NCBI RefSeq assembly: GCF_014841135.1
Contig: NZ_JACYTN010000022.1
Coordinates: forward strand, 1-64,000
Direction: 5' to 3'
Length of the DNA: 64,000 nt
DNA from: Paenibacillus arenosi
GTDB lineage: Bacteria > Bacillota > Bacilli > Paenibacillales > Paenibacillaceae
The position numbers and the translations under genes were made by a program. Of this stretch, positions 47,545 to 56,594 are shown in pieces; position 1 is the first letter of the stretch; each line of letters starts with the position of its first letter. The notes beneath the pieces were generated by a model. The model saw only the letters and a program-made list of their open reading frames with translations. It was not told where the DNA came from and did no database searches.

Positions 47545-48423
47545 ATGAGGAACATAGTAAAAAAGATATTTTATCGCGAGACGAACATCGCCTTGTTATT
47601 TCTGGCGCCTAGTCTGGCGGGATTTGCCCTGTTCTATTTGCTGCCGTTTGGCGCCGGGTTTTATTACTCCTTGATGGACAGTCCCATACAAGGTTCGTTT
47701 GTTGGCTTGGCCAACTACAGGGAACTACTGCAGAGCGACTCCTTCCGCCTTGCCGCACAGAACACCGGACTGTTCACCGTAATGGGCGTACCTCTCGTAA
47801 TGGCGATCTCGCTGGCGCTGGCCTTGATGCTCGATCGCGCCTTGCCCTTGCGCAATTGGCTCAGGGCCACGTATGTGATGCCGCTTGTAGTGCCGGTGGC
47901 TTCGATTGTTCTGGTCTGGCAGCTGTTGTTCGATAGCTCTGGCGCAGTCAATGCGCTCTGGACGCTATGGGGAGGCGCGACTGTAGACTGGATGAACTCG
48001 CCTTGGGCTCGCGTCGTTGTGCTGCTGGTTTATCTGTGGAAGACGATTGGCTATAACATGATCCTGTTTCTAGCTGGATTGCAGAACATTCCGAAGGACT
48101 ACTACGAGGCGGCCGCTCTGGATGGTGCCGGGCCGTTCCGGCAATTGTGTTCCATTACACTGGTTTATTTGACGCCAACGACGTTTTTCGTGGCGATCAT
48201 GTCGATCATTAGTTCATTCAAGGTGTTTCGGGAGACGTATCTGATTGCGGGAGATTATCCACATGAAAGCATCTATTTTCTCCAGCATTACATGAATAAT
48301 ATGTTCCAGGCTCTGGATTACCAGAAGCTTACTTCTGCATCCTTCCTGATGGCTGCGGCGATTATCCTTGTGGTCGTGATCCTGTTCCGTTTTGAACGGA
48401 AATTTCACGGAAGTGTGTCGTAA
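47545..48423 (+). CDS. ABC transporter permease, MalF/UgpA type
   Basis: About 292-residue binding-protein-dependent inner-membrane permease with six helices. The EAA loop that docks the ATPase is present (DYYEAAALDGAGPFRQ, then PTTFFV). The start at 47545 has GAGGAGGG six bases upstream; an ATG at 47539 touches the ribosome site. Family is that of sugar importers. It is followed directly by the second permease. Confidence 0.93.
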   Translation: MRNIVKKIFYRETNIALLFLAPSLAGFALFYLLPFGAGFYYSLMDSPIQGSFVGLANYRELLQSDSFRLAAQNTGLFTVMGVPLVMAISLALALMLDRALPLRNWLRATYVMPLVVPVASIVLVWQLLFDSSGAVNALWTLWGGATVDWMNSPWARVVVLLVYLWKTIGYNMILFLAGLQNIPKDYYEAAALDGAGPFRQLCSITLVYLTPTTFFVAIMSIISSFKVFRETYLIAGDYPHESIYFLQHYMNNMFQALDYQKLTSASFLMAAAIILVVVILFRFERKFHGSVS

Positions 48424-48434
48424 TGGAGGGACGT

Positions 48435-49283
48435 ATGAAGGATACGTTGAAAATAGGCGCGCGCTTCTCCGTTCTGCTCATCCTGGCATTGATCATGCTA
48501 TTTCCGCTTGTGTTTACGGTCAGTAATTCCTTTATGACAGAAGGTGAAATTCGGTTTAATTACAGCAAGGAAGAAACAGATACTGGTTACGTCAATCTGA
48601 AATGGATTCCTGACTGGGTCAGTCTGGAGCAGTACAAGGCGCTGATATTTGACCGCATGCAATTTTTGATCATGTTCTGGAATTCCTTGCTGTTGGTCGT
48701 GCCAATTGTGGTGGGGCAAGTCGTCGTGGCGACCATGGCGTCATTCGGGCTATCGCAATTTCAATTTCGTGGCAGAGAAACGTTGTTTTTCCTTTACATA
48801 ATAACGATGCTGATGCCTTTTCAAGTGACCTTAGTGCCGAATTATTTGGCCATGGACTGGCTCGGCTTGCTGGACAGCCGCGCGGCGATTATTCTTCCAG
48901 GCATCTTCTCTGCCTTCGGTGTCTTCTTGCTTCGGCAGTTCATGATTGGAATCCCGCGCTCCTATGTAGAGGCTGCGAAAATCGACGGTGCCGGTTATGT
49001 GACCATCTTCGTGAGTATCATTATCCCCATGTCGCGTCCCGGCATTGCCGCGCTGGTCATTCTGACGTTCGTTGATTATTGGAATATGGTGGAGCAGCCG
49101 CTGATCTTCCTGCATGACGCGTTCAAGCAGCCGTTGTCCATTTATTTGTCCCGAATTAATGAAGGGGAGCTTGGGTTGGCCTTTGCCGCAGCCGTGTTGT
49201 ATATGCTCCCGATGGTGTTCGTCTTCTTGTACGCAGAGAATGATCTGATTGGAGGCATTCAGTTATCGGGTGTGAAAGGGTAG
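48435..49283 (+). CDS. ABC transporter permease, MalG/UgpE type
   Basis: 282-residue second permease with six helices. EAA loop: SYVEAAKIDGAGYVTIFVSI, then IPMSRPGIAALVIL. The start at 48435 follows GGAGGG by four bases. It pairs with the preceding permease. No ATPase gene lies in this cluster, so a shared ATPase such as MsmX elsewhere may energise it. Confidence 0.93.
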   Translation: MKDTLKIGARFSVLLILALIMLFPLVFTVSNSFMTEGEIRFNYSKEETDTGYVNLKWIPDWVSLEQYKALIFDRMQFLIMFWNSLLLVVPIVVGQVVVATMASFGLSQFQFRGRETLFFLYIITMLMPFQVTLVPNYLAMDWLGLLDSRAAIILPGIFSAFGVFLLRQFMIGIPRSYVEAAKIDGAGYVTIFVSIIIPMSRPGIAALVILTFVDYWNMVEQPLIFLHDAFKQPLSIYLSRINEGELGLAFAAAVLYMLPMVFVFLYAENDLIGGIQLSGVKG

Positions 49284-49296
49284 AAAGGCAGGTTGA

Positions 49297-50409
49297 ATGA
49301 TGGAAATCGGGAATGTACTTCGTACTAGGCGTAAACGAAACATCCGCATCGCTGCAGCTCTGTTTTTCGGGCTAATGCTGCTGACGACCTTCTTCTCCAA
49401 CACCATTCAGCAGTTAACGTATCCGAAAGTGCGAACCGAGAAGGCCGTGTATCAGCAGTTGAGCTATGTGATTAAAGGGGAAGGCACGTTGACGCCGCGA
49501 GAGATCAAATCGGTATACGACAATTCCAGTTGGAAGGTGATCCAAATCGAAGTGGAGGTGGGGGATAAGGTGAAGAAAGGGCAAAGGCTGCTGACACTTG
49601 ATACAACCGAGGCCCGCAACGCGCTGCTCGATGAAGAGGCGCTATACAAGAAAAATCAACTGGGGATGGAGACGTTGCAGACTAAGTATAAAGGCGCCCA
49701 CTACAATCCATCGCCGGAAGTAAATCATCTTCAGGTACGAACGGATATGGAAAATCTGCAACTGGATATGCAGATTCAGGAACGAAAGCTGAGTCGTATG
49801 CGGGAAGCCTTAAGTAAGCAGCAATATGTGATTGCGCCGCTCGACGGAATCGTGACCGAGGTGGCTGCCGATCTTGGAGTGCCCGCTGCGGCGGGGAAGC
49901 CTGTCATCCAAATTGCGGATCTGAGCCAGGGCCTTGGCTGGACGCTGGCGGTTGCGAATGAACAGGTTCGCGGACTAAAGGTTGGCGAGGAGGTCGAGCT
50001 CTATATGAACGGGAACCAGGAAGACTTGATTCGAGCTATCGTGGCCGACATTAAGGATGCGGAAGCGACTGCGAATGCCGCAGCCGGGAAGCAGCTTGCC
50101 TTTCGAGTTAGCGCTGCGGAGCTGAAAGGGGGTGAAGCTGTAGGCATTCATTGGGAGCGAAAGTCCGAACTAGCGATGGCGACGGTGCCGAAAAAAGTCG
50201 TGCATAGCGATGCGCAAGGCCATTTTGTATACATCGTGGAAGAACGGAAGGGACCGCTGGGGAATACATTTATGATCCGGAAACGTTATATCAAGCTTGG
50301 AGATATGGATGAGCGGAACCAGGTGATACTGGACGGATTGATTGGGGAAGAGAAGATTGTGGCGGAAAGCAGCGAGCCTGTGAAAGATGGCGATTTGGTC
50401 AGAATGTAG
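49297..50409 (+). CDS. HlyD/RND-type membrane-fusion (adaptor) protein
   Basis: 370 residues with a single N-terminal membrane anchor (IRIAAALFFGLMLLTTFF). Then a lipoyl/biotinyl-like half motif (WKVIQIEVEVGDKVKKGQRL), a helical coiled coil (about 105-175), the second half motif (YVIAPLDGIVTEVAADLGVP), and beta-barrel and membrane-proximal domains. Such adaptors normally belong to efflux pumps. Here it sits 13 bases after an importer-type permease, and its end is close to the solute-binding protein gene; its role in this operon is unclear. Confidence 0.87.
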   Translation: MMEIGNVLRTRRKRNIRIAAALFFGLMLLTTFFSNTIQQLTYPKVRTEKAVYQQLSYVIKGEGTLTPREIKSVYDNSSWKVIQIEVEVGDKVKKGQRLLTLDTTEARNALLDEEALYKKNQLGMETLQTKYKGAHYNPSPEVNHLQVRTDMENLQLDMQIQERKLSRMREALSKQQYVIAPLDGIVTEVAADLGVPAAAGKPVIQIADLSQGLGWTLAVANEQVRGLKVGEEVELYMNGNQEDLIRAIVADIKDAEATANAAAGKQLAFRVSAAELKGGEAVGIHWERKSELAMATVPKKVVHSDAQGHFVYIVEERKGPLGNTFMIRKRYIKLGDMDERNQVILDGLIGEEKIVAESSEPVKDGDLVRM

Positions 50410-50437
50410 GTGGAAGAATAGGAGAGGAGTTTGTGAG

Positions 50438-51814
50438 ATGAGAAGATGGACTTGGGGGATTGGATTGCTTGTGCTAGCTGTTGCTGTAACGGCTTGCTCG
50501 AGCTCGAATGATACTAATGAGATCGATGGGAATAAGAGATCGAACGAATCAACCGGAGGGAAAACGGTTGTGACGATGGCTGTTGTGCAGAAAGACCCAG
50601 GAGGGTGGCTGGAGCAAGCTGAGAAGGCTTATGAAAGCAAGAATCCGAATGTGGATATCGTCATCAAGGAGTATGTGGCGCTGCCTGAGCGCTCCCCCAG
50701 CAAGGTTGTAAACGTAATGGGCGAGGTCAGCCCGGCTGACCTAGAGAAATATCGGAACGCGATAAACACCGATCTCATGTCTGGCAAGGGAGCCGACATT
50801 ATCTCTGTTAGTGAGCTGAATGTTGAGAAATATGCGGACAAGGGAGTACTTGCCGACCTTGGAGATTTGATGGAGAAGGACCCGGAATTTGACCCTGCGC
50901 AACTGTTTGGCAATGTCATAGAGGCGGCCAACGGAGGGGCCAAGAAGGTGGTCGTACCGATCTGGTATGACATTCACTTCGTGAGCAGTGCACTGGAGCC
51001 GAAGCAATTGAAGGTGGAGGACGCAAGCTGGAAGTGGAGTAATCTGCTGCATCAGGGGGCGGAGCTGGCGAAGGATCTGCCTGGAGAACTGGAAATTATG
51101 GGAGGTGTTGCGCCTGCAGCGCTGCTGCGGAAGATCGTGATGTCCGACTATGACCATTACATCAACCAGGAGGAGAAAACGGCCAGCTTTGATACCGAGG
51201 AGTTTATCGGGCTATTGAATCAGTTGAAGGAACTGTATGGCACGGGAATGTTGTCTGACAACCATAATAAGTTCGTAGAAAACAGGGATATTTTTCGCGA
51301 TCAGTCGCTTTTTACTCCCATGATTGGTCTGGAAACGCTGCAGTCCAAGCGGCAAATTTGGAACCCGCCCGGGAACGGCAAGCATTCGGGATTACGCTTC
51401 TCATCCAACATGATGCTGGCGATCAACGCCAAATCCGGAGTGACCGAAGAAGCGTGGAAATTTATAAGCTATTTGCTATCGGAAAAGGCGCAGTCGAATC
51501 CCGGCATGTGGGCGGGGTTACCGATGAATAAAGCTGCCGTCGCCGCTAAGCTGAAGAGGGACGGATCGGGAATGATGGAGTTTGAAACCACGGATAAGTC
51601 GAGCGCAAACGCGAAGGAACCGACAGAAGTCACGGCACAAGAGAAGGAACGACTGATGGCCTTCATCGGCCAACCAGGGTATTTCCATGGCAGCGATCCC
51701 CGATTGATGGATATCGTGGAAACCGAAACGGCTGCATTCTTTGCCGGAGAGAAAACAGCGGATACTGTGGCAAAGCTGATTCAGAATCGGGCCAAAACCT
51801 ATTTGAACGAATAA
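50438..51814 (+). CDS. Extracellular solute-binding lipoprotein
   Basis: 458-residue class I (sugar-type) substrate-binding protein anchored by lipid: signal MRRWTWGIGLLVLAVAVTAC with a lipobox Cys. The mature part has TVVTMAVVQKDPGGWLEQAE, a hinge region GKGADIISVSE, and C-terminal VTEEAWKFISYLLSEKAQ, typical for this class. GGAGAGGAG precedes the ATG. It would deliver substrate to the two permeases. Substrate unknown. Confidence 0.92.
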   Translation: MRRWTWGIGLLVLAVAVTACSSSNDTNEIDGNKRSNESTGGKTVVTMAVVQKDPGGWLEQAEKAYESKNPNVDIVIKEYVALPERSPSKVVNVMGEVSPADLEKYRNAINTDLMSGKGADIISVSELNVEKYADKGVLADLGDLMEKDPEFDPAQLFGNVIEAANGGAKKVVVPIWYDIHFVSSALEPKQLKVEDASWKWSNLLHQGAELAKDLPGELEIMGGVAPAALLRKIVMSDYDHYINQEEKTASFDTEEFIGLLNQLKELYGTGMLSDNHNKFVENRDIFRDQSLFTPMIGLETLQSKRQIWNPPGNGKHSGLRFSSNMMLAINAKSGVTEEAWKFISYLLSEKAQSNPGMWAGLPMNKAAVAAKLKRDGSGMMEFETTDKSSANAKEPTEVTAQEKERLMAFIGQPGYFHGSDPRLMDIVETETAAFFAGEKTADTVAKLIQNRAKTYLNE

Positions 51815-51832
51815 CGGCAACCGGATCGTCAG

Positions 51833-51875
51833 AAAAAGCCTGTTCGTGAGTTTATCCGTAGAACAGGCTTTTTCT
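51833..51875 (+). terminator. Terminator of the ABC operon (bidirectional)
   Basis: AAAAAGCCTGTTC / GAACAGGCTTTTT, perfect 13-bp stem, 15-nt loop. Confidence 0.92.
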
Positions 51876-52006
51876 CTGAATTGTGGAGGCGGATGCAAAA
51901 TTGGGAATGATGTGCGTCGAGTGTACCGTGTTACGAAATTGGAAGGTGTCGAGTAAAATCGGGCCTTCTCTCTATGTGAATGCAACTCATTTTTGAAGAG
52001 AATCTA

Positions 52007-52783
52007 TCATTTTCTTACGGGTGAAATTGTCCAATAGGTGAAGCCTACAAATAAAATACCTCCAACCATATTTCCAAGTGTGACAGGCAGCATATTATGC
52101 AGCCAGCCTGCTAGATGAATGGTTTCAGGATGATTAGGCAGAAGCATGGCAACGCTTAGAAGCGTCATATTGGCAACACTGTGCTCATATCCGCTGCTAA
52201 TAAAGGCAAATAAGCACCACCATATGGCGAACATTTTCGCTCCTTCGCTTTTCAAGCGCATACTCATCCAAATGGCCAAGCAAACTAACCAATTACATAG
52301 TATTCCTCGGAAAAACAATTCGCTAAATGGTGCCGTCATCTTCTTGGTAGCAGCGTTGAAAATTAAATGATCAGCGGGTGCGGCATCAAATAGTCCTGCT
52401 GCTTTTACAAGTAACGCAAGTATAAGGGCTCCTAGCAAATTGCCGAGAAATACAATGATCCAATTCAACAACGTATCCTTTATCGTTGTTTTCCCTGCTA
52501 GCGTACTAATCGTATAAATCATGTTGTTGCCCGTAAACAATTCTGCCCCAGCCATAATAACTAACGTCAACGCGATCCCGAAGCTCGCTCCCATAACTAG
52601 CGATTGATAGGGCGAGCTCGCTTGTGCTAACGGTGCTCCAATAGAAAAAATAAGAATAATGCCTAATCCGACATAGGCTCCCGCTAATAAAGTGGCAATA
52701 AAATAACCGAAGGGCTGCTGCTTCATATGATCACGCTTTGCTGCACCTGCTTCAGCAATCGTTTCTACGTTTTGTTTGTACAT
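52007..52783 (-). CDS. nirC: Formate/nitrite channel, NirC/FocA family
   Basis: 258-residue FNT-family pentameric channel with six helices. Typical features: SLVMGASFGIALTLVIMAGAELFTGNNM, RGILCNWLVCLAIWM and the conserved central His in SSGYEHSVANM. Next to nirBD in the same direction, so nitrite import is the likely role. Gene name by context. Confidence 0.9.
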   Translation of the reverse strand: MYKQNVETIAEAGAAKRDHMKQQPFGYFIATLLAGAYVGLGIILIFSIGAPLAQASSPYQSLVMGASFGIALTLVIMAGAELFTGNNMIYTISTLAGKTTIKDTLLNWIIVFLGNLLGALILALLVKAAGLFDAAPADHLIFNAATKKMTAPFSELFFRGILCNWLVCLAIWMSMRLKSEGAKMFAIWWCLFAFISSGYEHSVANMTLLSVAMLLPNHPETIHLAGWLHNMLPVTLGNMVGGILFVGFTYWTISPVRK

Positions 52784-52856
52784 GTTTATTCCTCTTTCAC
52801 GTAGGATTTCAAGCTTTCAAGCTTTCAAGCTCGTAGCTACTCAGGTGTAATCATGG

Positions 52857-53180
52857 CTAAACAAAGATGTATACCTTGCCTTCATCAATGGAAGTATCGT
52901 AGGTTGCTACAGATCCATCATCTGGCTCTTGGACGGTTCCATCGAGCAAGGAAACTTTGTAATCATGAAGAGGGCAGAACACATACTCACCAGAAACAAT
53001 GCCTTCTGCAAGCGGCCCATGGGTATGAGGACAAACCCCACCAATTGCCTTGATACGATTATCCAGCAAGCGAAAAACGGCAATTTTAATGCCATCTACA
53101 ACGATTTCACGTCCAATTCGCTGCTGCATCTCATCAAAGTTTGCGACAAATACTTTTTGCTTGGATGTAGTCATGGCCAT
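52857..53180 (-). CDS. nirD: Nitrite reductase small subunit
   Basis: 107-residue Rieske-type protein. Both ligand pairs of a [2Fe-2S] cluster are intact: CPHTHGPLAEG and CPLHDYKVSLLDG. Partner of NirB in the NADH-dependent siroheme nitrite reductase that makes ammonium in the cytosol. Lies two bases after the nirB stop. Confidence 0.94.
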   Translation of the reverse strand: MAMTTSKQKVFVANFDEMQQRIGREIVVDGIKIAVFRLLDNRIKAIGGVCPHTHGPLAEGIVSGEYVFCPLHDYKVSLLDGTVQEPDDGSVATYDTSIDEGKVYIFV

Positions 53181-53182
53181 AG

Positions 53183-55588
53183 TTATCCTCTCCCTACAGT
53201 AAAGAGTTCTTTTTCCATGCTTTCATTCTCACGAATCGTTGTCCAAGGATCATTGCGTTTGCCAGCGACGGCTTCTTCCAGCTCTGCAAGCAAACTATTG
53301 CACTGCTCTTGGTCTAGCAGGACGGATTTAATGTGCTCGAACCCAAGTCTTTCCACCCATGGTGCAGTACGTTCCGTATAAATTCCCGTTTTGCGGTAGT
53401 ATTGAATCATCGCTCCACAGAGATCAATTACCTCCTGCTCCGTCTCGACCGTTGTTAGCAGCTGTGCCTCTTTTATTTCGGTTCCACCATTTCCTCCGAT
53501 AAAGATTTGGAAGCCGTTCTCCAAGCCTATGACCCCGAAATCTTTCACTCCACTCTCGACGCAGCTGCGAGGGCAAGCGGAAATGCCCATTTTAAATTTA
53601 TGAGGTGTATCAATATATTCGAAGCGTTCCTCTAGTTTAATGCCCAGCCCCATGGAATCCTGCGTACCAAACCTACAAAAATTAGCACCGACACAAGTTT
53701 TGACCGAGCGTACTGCTTTGGCATAGGCGGAGGCAGATGTCATATCTAGCTCCTCCCACATATCAGGCAGATCTTCCTTCTTTACACCAAATAAGCCAAT
53801 CCGTTGACTGCCTGTTATTTTAACAAGTGGAACCTTATATTTGTCTGCAACCTGTGCGATTTTCAACAATTGTTGTGCTGTTGTTTGTCCGCCTCTCATT
53901 CTCGGAATGACAGAGAAGCGACCATCCTTTTGGATGTTGCCATGCATACGTTCATTAACAAAGCGAGATTCTTTTTCATCTGTATGTTCTCTGGGGAAGG
54001 TAACATGAAGGTAAAAATTGATGGCAGGACGACACTTGGAGCATCCCTCAGCGTTACGGAAATGGAGCGCTTGAAATACCTCTTTCGTTGTCGTTAAGCC
54101 TTTTTCATGGATCTGTAGTACAATTTCGTCTCTCGTTAAATGCGTACATGCACATATCCCCGTAGGGGCTGCTGTCACTTTATCTCCGATCACATGCGTT
54201 AATAGTTCGCTGATGGTAGATTTACATTTGCCACAGGAATTGCCCGCCTTGGTGCAGCGTGTAACTTCCGCAACAGATGTTAATTGCTGCGTATGAATCG
54301 CCTGAACAATGGTACCTTTCGTCACCCCATTACAGCCGCACACGGTATCTGCATCATCCCAATTCGCAACACTTATGCTTGCCTCGCCACACGCTGAAGC
54401 GAGTAGTGTCACAGGATTCAGTGTCGTAATATCCACCTTATCTCGCAGCATTTTGTAATATCGATTTTCCTCTGTCGTATCCCCATAAAGCACGATGCCA
54501 ACCACTTTATTATTTTGAATAAACAGCTTCTTATAGCTATTAGCCAAGCCATTATAGGCTTCGATCGCTTTTATATCATCACGCTCATGGATAATTCCTG
54601 CTGAAAAAAGATCACAACCCGATACTTTCAAAGAAGTGGAGACGGTGCTGCCGCGATAGCCTTCTGTTACTCGACCTGTCAAAACATCTGCCAATACGTT
54701 TGCCTGTTCATAAAGTGGAGCCACAAGTCCGTATGTCATCTGATTATGCTCGGCGCATTCGCCTACAGCGTAGACACCCTCAGCACTCGTCGCCATAAAG
54801 TCATCGACAACAATCCCACGTTCAACATGCAGACCCGCTTCTTTGGCCATCCCAGTTACGGGTCTAATGCCAACGGACATTACAACCAAATCTGCTTCAA
54901 GAACAGTACCGTCACTAAATTCAAGTGCTTCTACTTTTGTAGTGCCTCGTATGCGAGCTGTCTTTTTCTCCATTAAAAATTGGATGCCTTGCTGTTCCAA
55001 ATCCTTTTTCAGCAATTGTCCTGCTTGCTCATTGAGTTGGGTTTCCATTAACCATTTTTCCAAATGTACAACGGTTACTTCCATGCCTTGATCGATTAAA
55101 CCTTTGGCTGCTTCAAGGCCTAACAATCCTCCGCCAATGACGGCTGCTCGTTTGCAGCTTTTCGCCTGCTCTATCATTTGCATCGTATCGTCAATCGTTC
55201 GGAAGCCTACCACTCCTTGAAGCTGTGCACCCTCAATGGGTAAAATAAACGATCTTGAGCCTGTTGCTATAATACATTTGTTATACGGTATACATACTCC
55301 ACTTGCAGTTATTACTCGTTTGTTGTCTGTATCTATTCGTGCCGCAGGATCGTGGTGGATTAGCTGAATGTCATTGTCTTTGTACCATTGCATGGGGTGG
55401 GTAATAATCTCATCGACCGTCATCTTGTTCTGCAATACGTGGGATAACATAATGCGATTGTAGTTGGTGTATGGCTCTTCGCCGACAATCGTGATTTCAT
55501 ATTTGGTGGAGTTGCGTTCTAAGATTGCTTCAATCGTTCTTACGCCTGCCATGCCATTTCCGATTAACAGTAGTTGCTCAGTCCTCAT
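53183..55588 (-). CDS. nirB: Nitrite reductase [NAD(P)H] large subunit
   Basis: 801 residues. FAD/NAD domain (LLIGNGMAGVRTIEAILE, AAVIGGGLLGLEAAKGL), two BFD-like [2Fe-2S] regions (DTVCGCNGVTKGTIV ... CGKCKSTI, and ICACTHLTRDEIV ... CSKCRP), then the sulfite/nitrite reductase domain whose siroheme/[4Fe-4S] cysteines are in CVGANFCRFGTQD and ACPRSC. Reduces nitrite to ammonium. The start at 55588 is chosen because AGGAGG is six bases upstream; two upstream in-frame ATGs exist. Confidence 0.95.
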   Translation of the reverse strand: MRTEQLLLIGNGMAGVRTIEAILERNSTKYEITIVGEEPYTNYNRIMLSHVLQNKMTVDEIITHPMQWYKDNDIQLIHHDPAARIDTDNKRVITASGVCIPYNKCIIATGSRSFILPIEGAQLQGVVGFRTIDDTMQMIEQAKSCKRAAVIGGGLLGLEAAKGLIDQGMEVTVVHLEKWLMETQLNEQAGQLLKKDLEQQGIQFLMEKKTARIRGTTKVEALEFSDGTVLEADLVVMSVGIRPVTGMAKEAGLHVERGIVVDDFMATSAEGVYAVGECAEHNQMTYGLVAPLYEQANVLADVLTGRVTEGYRGSTVSTSLKVSGCDLFSAGIIHERDDIKAIEAYNGLANSYKKLFIQNNKVVGIVLYGDTTEENRYYKMLRDKVDITTLNPVTLLASACGEASISVANWDDADTVCGCNGVTKGTIVQAIHTQQLTSVAEVTRCTKAGNSCGKCKSTISELLTHVIGDKVTAAPTGICACTHLTRDEIVLQIHEKGLTTTKEVFQALHFRNAEGCSKCRPAINFYLHVTFPREHTDEKESRFVNERMHGNIQKDGRFSVIPRMRGGQTTAQQLLKIAQVADKYKVPLVKITGSQRIGLFGVKKEDLPDMWEELDMTSASAYAKAVRSVKTCVGANFCRFGTQDSMGLGIKLEERFEYIDTPHKFKMGISACPRSCVESGVKDFGVIGLENGFQIFIGGNGGTEIKEAQLLTTVETEQEVIDLCGAMIQYYRKTGIYTERTAPWVERLGFEHIKSVLLDQEQCNSLLAELEEAVAGKRNDPWTTIRENESMEKELFTVGRG

Positions 55589-55626
55589 AGCCATCCTCCT
55601 CATAGCGAAAGCATTCACTTATTATC

Positions 55627-55642
55627 CGTGAAAGTTTTCACA
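55627..55642. promoter_or_regulatory. CRP/FNR-like inverted repeat before nirB
   Basis: On the minus strand TGTGA-AAACTT-TCACG matches the TGTGA-N6-TCACA pattern of CRP/FNR-family sites with one mismatch. It lies only about 40 bases before the nirB start, close for class II activation. Confidence 0.45.
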
Positions 55643-55726
55643 TTTGATGCGGAGATAGTATCATATATTTGGAGAATTGTAAGTTAGAAAAGTCATTGAA
55701 TAATAAGAAGAGGCTTAGCGTACAGT

Positions 55727-55797
55727 GACCGACACCTCATTCATATGGAGTGTTGTGGTTAGATAAGACAAAATTACTAAGTGTAAAGGTGTCGGTC
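55727..55797. repeat. Inverted repeat with ACCGACACCT arms
   Basis: GACCGACACCT (55727-55737) and AGGTGTCGGTC (55787-55797) form a perfect 11-bp stem with a 49-base AT-rich loop. No T run. Could be a small mobile repeat. The surrounding gap 55644-56265 shows no gene I can support. Confidence 0.65.
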
Positions 55798-56265
55798 GCT
55801 TCATACAGAGGGTGATTTGTAATCTAAAAGGTTATGTGGTTCGTCCAACGTAAGTCGGCTTCTAAAATTGGACGTCATTTGTGCGAACAAGGGTAGAAAA
55901 TGGGGCAAGGATCTCATTATGATGGGCTATTATTTGCTCGGCGGTTAACACATCGGAATGATACGTACTATGGCAATCTTCAACTAATTCTACTTTGTAA
56001 CCTAGCGAATAACTGCTTCTCTTCCGACTTTACTGCAATCCATAGGGTTCGCCTCCTGTACATGAAGAGTACCAATTCTAAGTATCTCTTTCAATAAACG
56101 CTCCGTAGAGTTTACGAACCCAACTTGCTTCTCTTGTTCCTAGCGATTCTGCAAGGTTGTTTTAGGAAATGGCCAAGAAGTTGCTTTGTTTCTCTATTTG
56201 TCATTTATAATGGTACAATCGGGTTACAATAGAAGAAACAGAAATAGAGCAAGGAGTTGAGAGAG

Positions 56266-56553
56266 ATGAAATTAGTAGTAGAAACAATGGCGGCACGTTG
56301 GTACAAAGAGCAGATGGAGTTAGTAGACGGTGACAACTTGCGGATTTTCGTAAAGATGGGTGGTTGCGGAAGTGTGTGCCCTGGATTATCACTTGGTGTT
56401 ACGAAGGATGAACCTACAAGTCCCGGACTTACCCATACGGTAGAGGGCATTCATTTTTATATGGAAGAAGATAATCTTTGGTACTTGGACAGCAAAGATC
56501 TGACGATTTCTTTTGATGAAAAGTTGGAAGAGATCAATATGATCGTCGGATAA
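56266..56553 (+). CDS. HesB/IscA-like (YneR-type) protein
   Basis: 95-residue protein of the Fe-S cluster biogenesis (HesB/YadR/YfhF, YneR-like) fold. Begins KLVVETMAARWYKEQMEL and has GDNLRIFVKMGGCGSVCPGLSLGV with two cysteines close together, then HFYMEEDNLWYLD. It lacks the C-terminal CGC of true A-type carriers. AAGGAG lies 10 bases before ATG 56266. A role in cluster assembly is not established for this subfamily. Confidence 0.8.
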   Translation: MKLVVETMAARWYKEQMELVDGDNLRIFVKMGGCGSVCPGLSLGVTKDEPTSPGLTHTVEGIHFYMEEDNLWYLDSKDLTISFDEKLEEINMIVG

Positions 56554-56594
56554 ATGGTTAGCCGCGTAAATTGTATAGAGAGGTATTTGATATA

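Noticed and set aside
55900-56097. 65-residue plus-strand ORF
   Set aside because: No ribosome site, no family resemblance, in a gap with other non-coding repeats.
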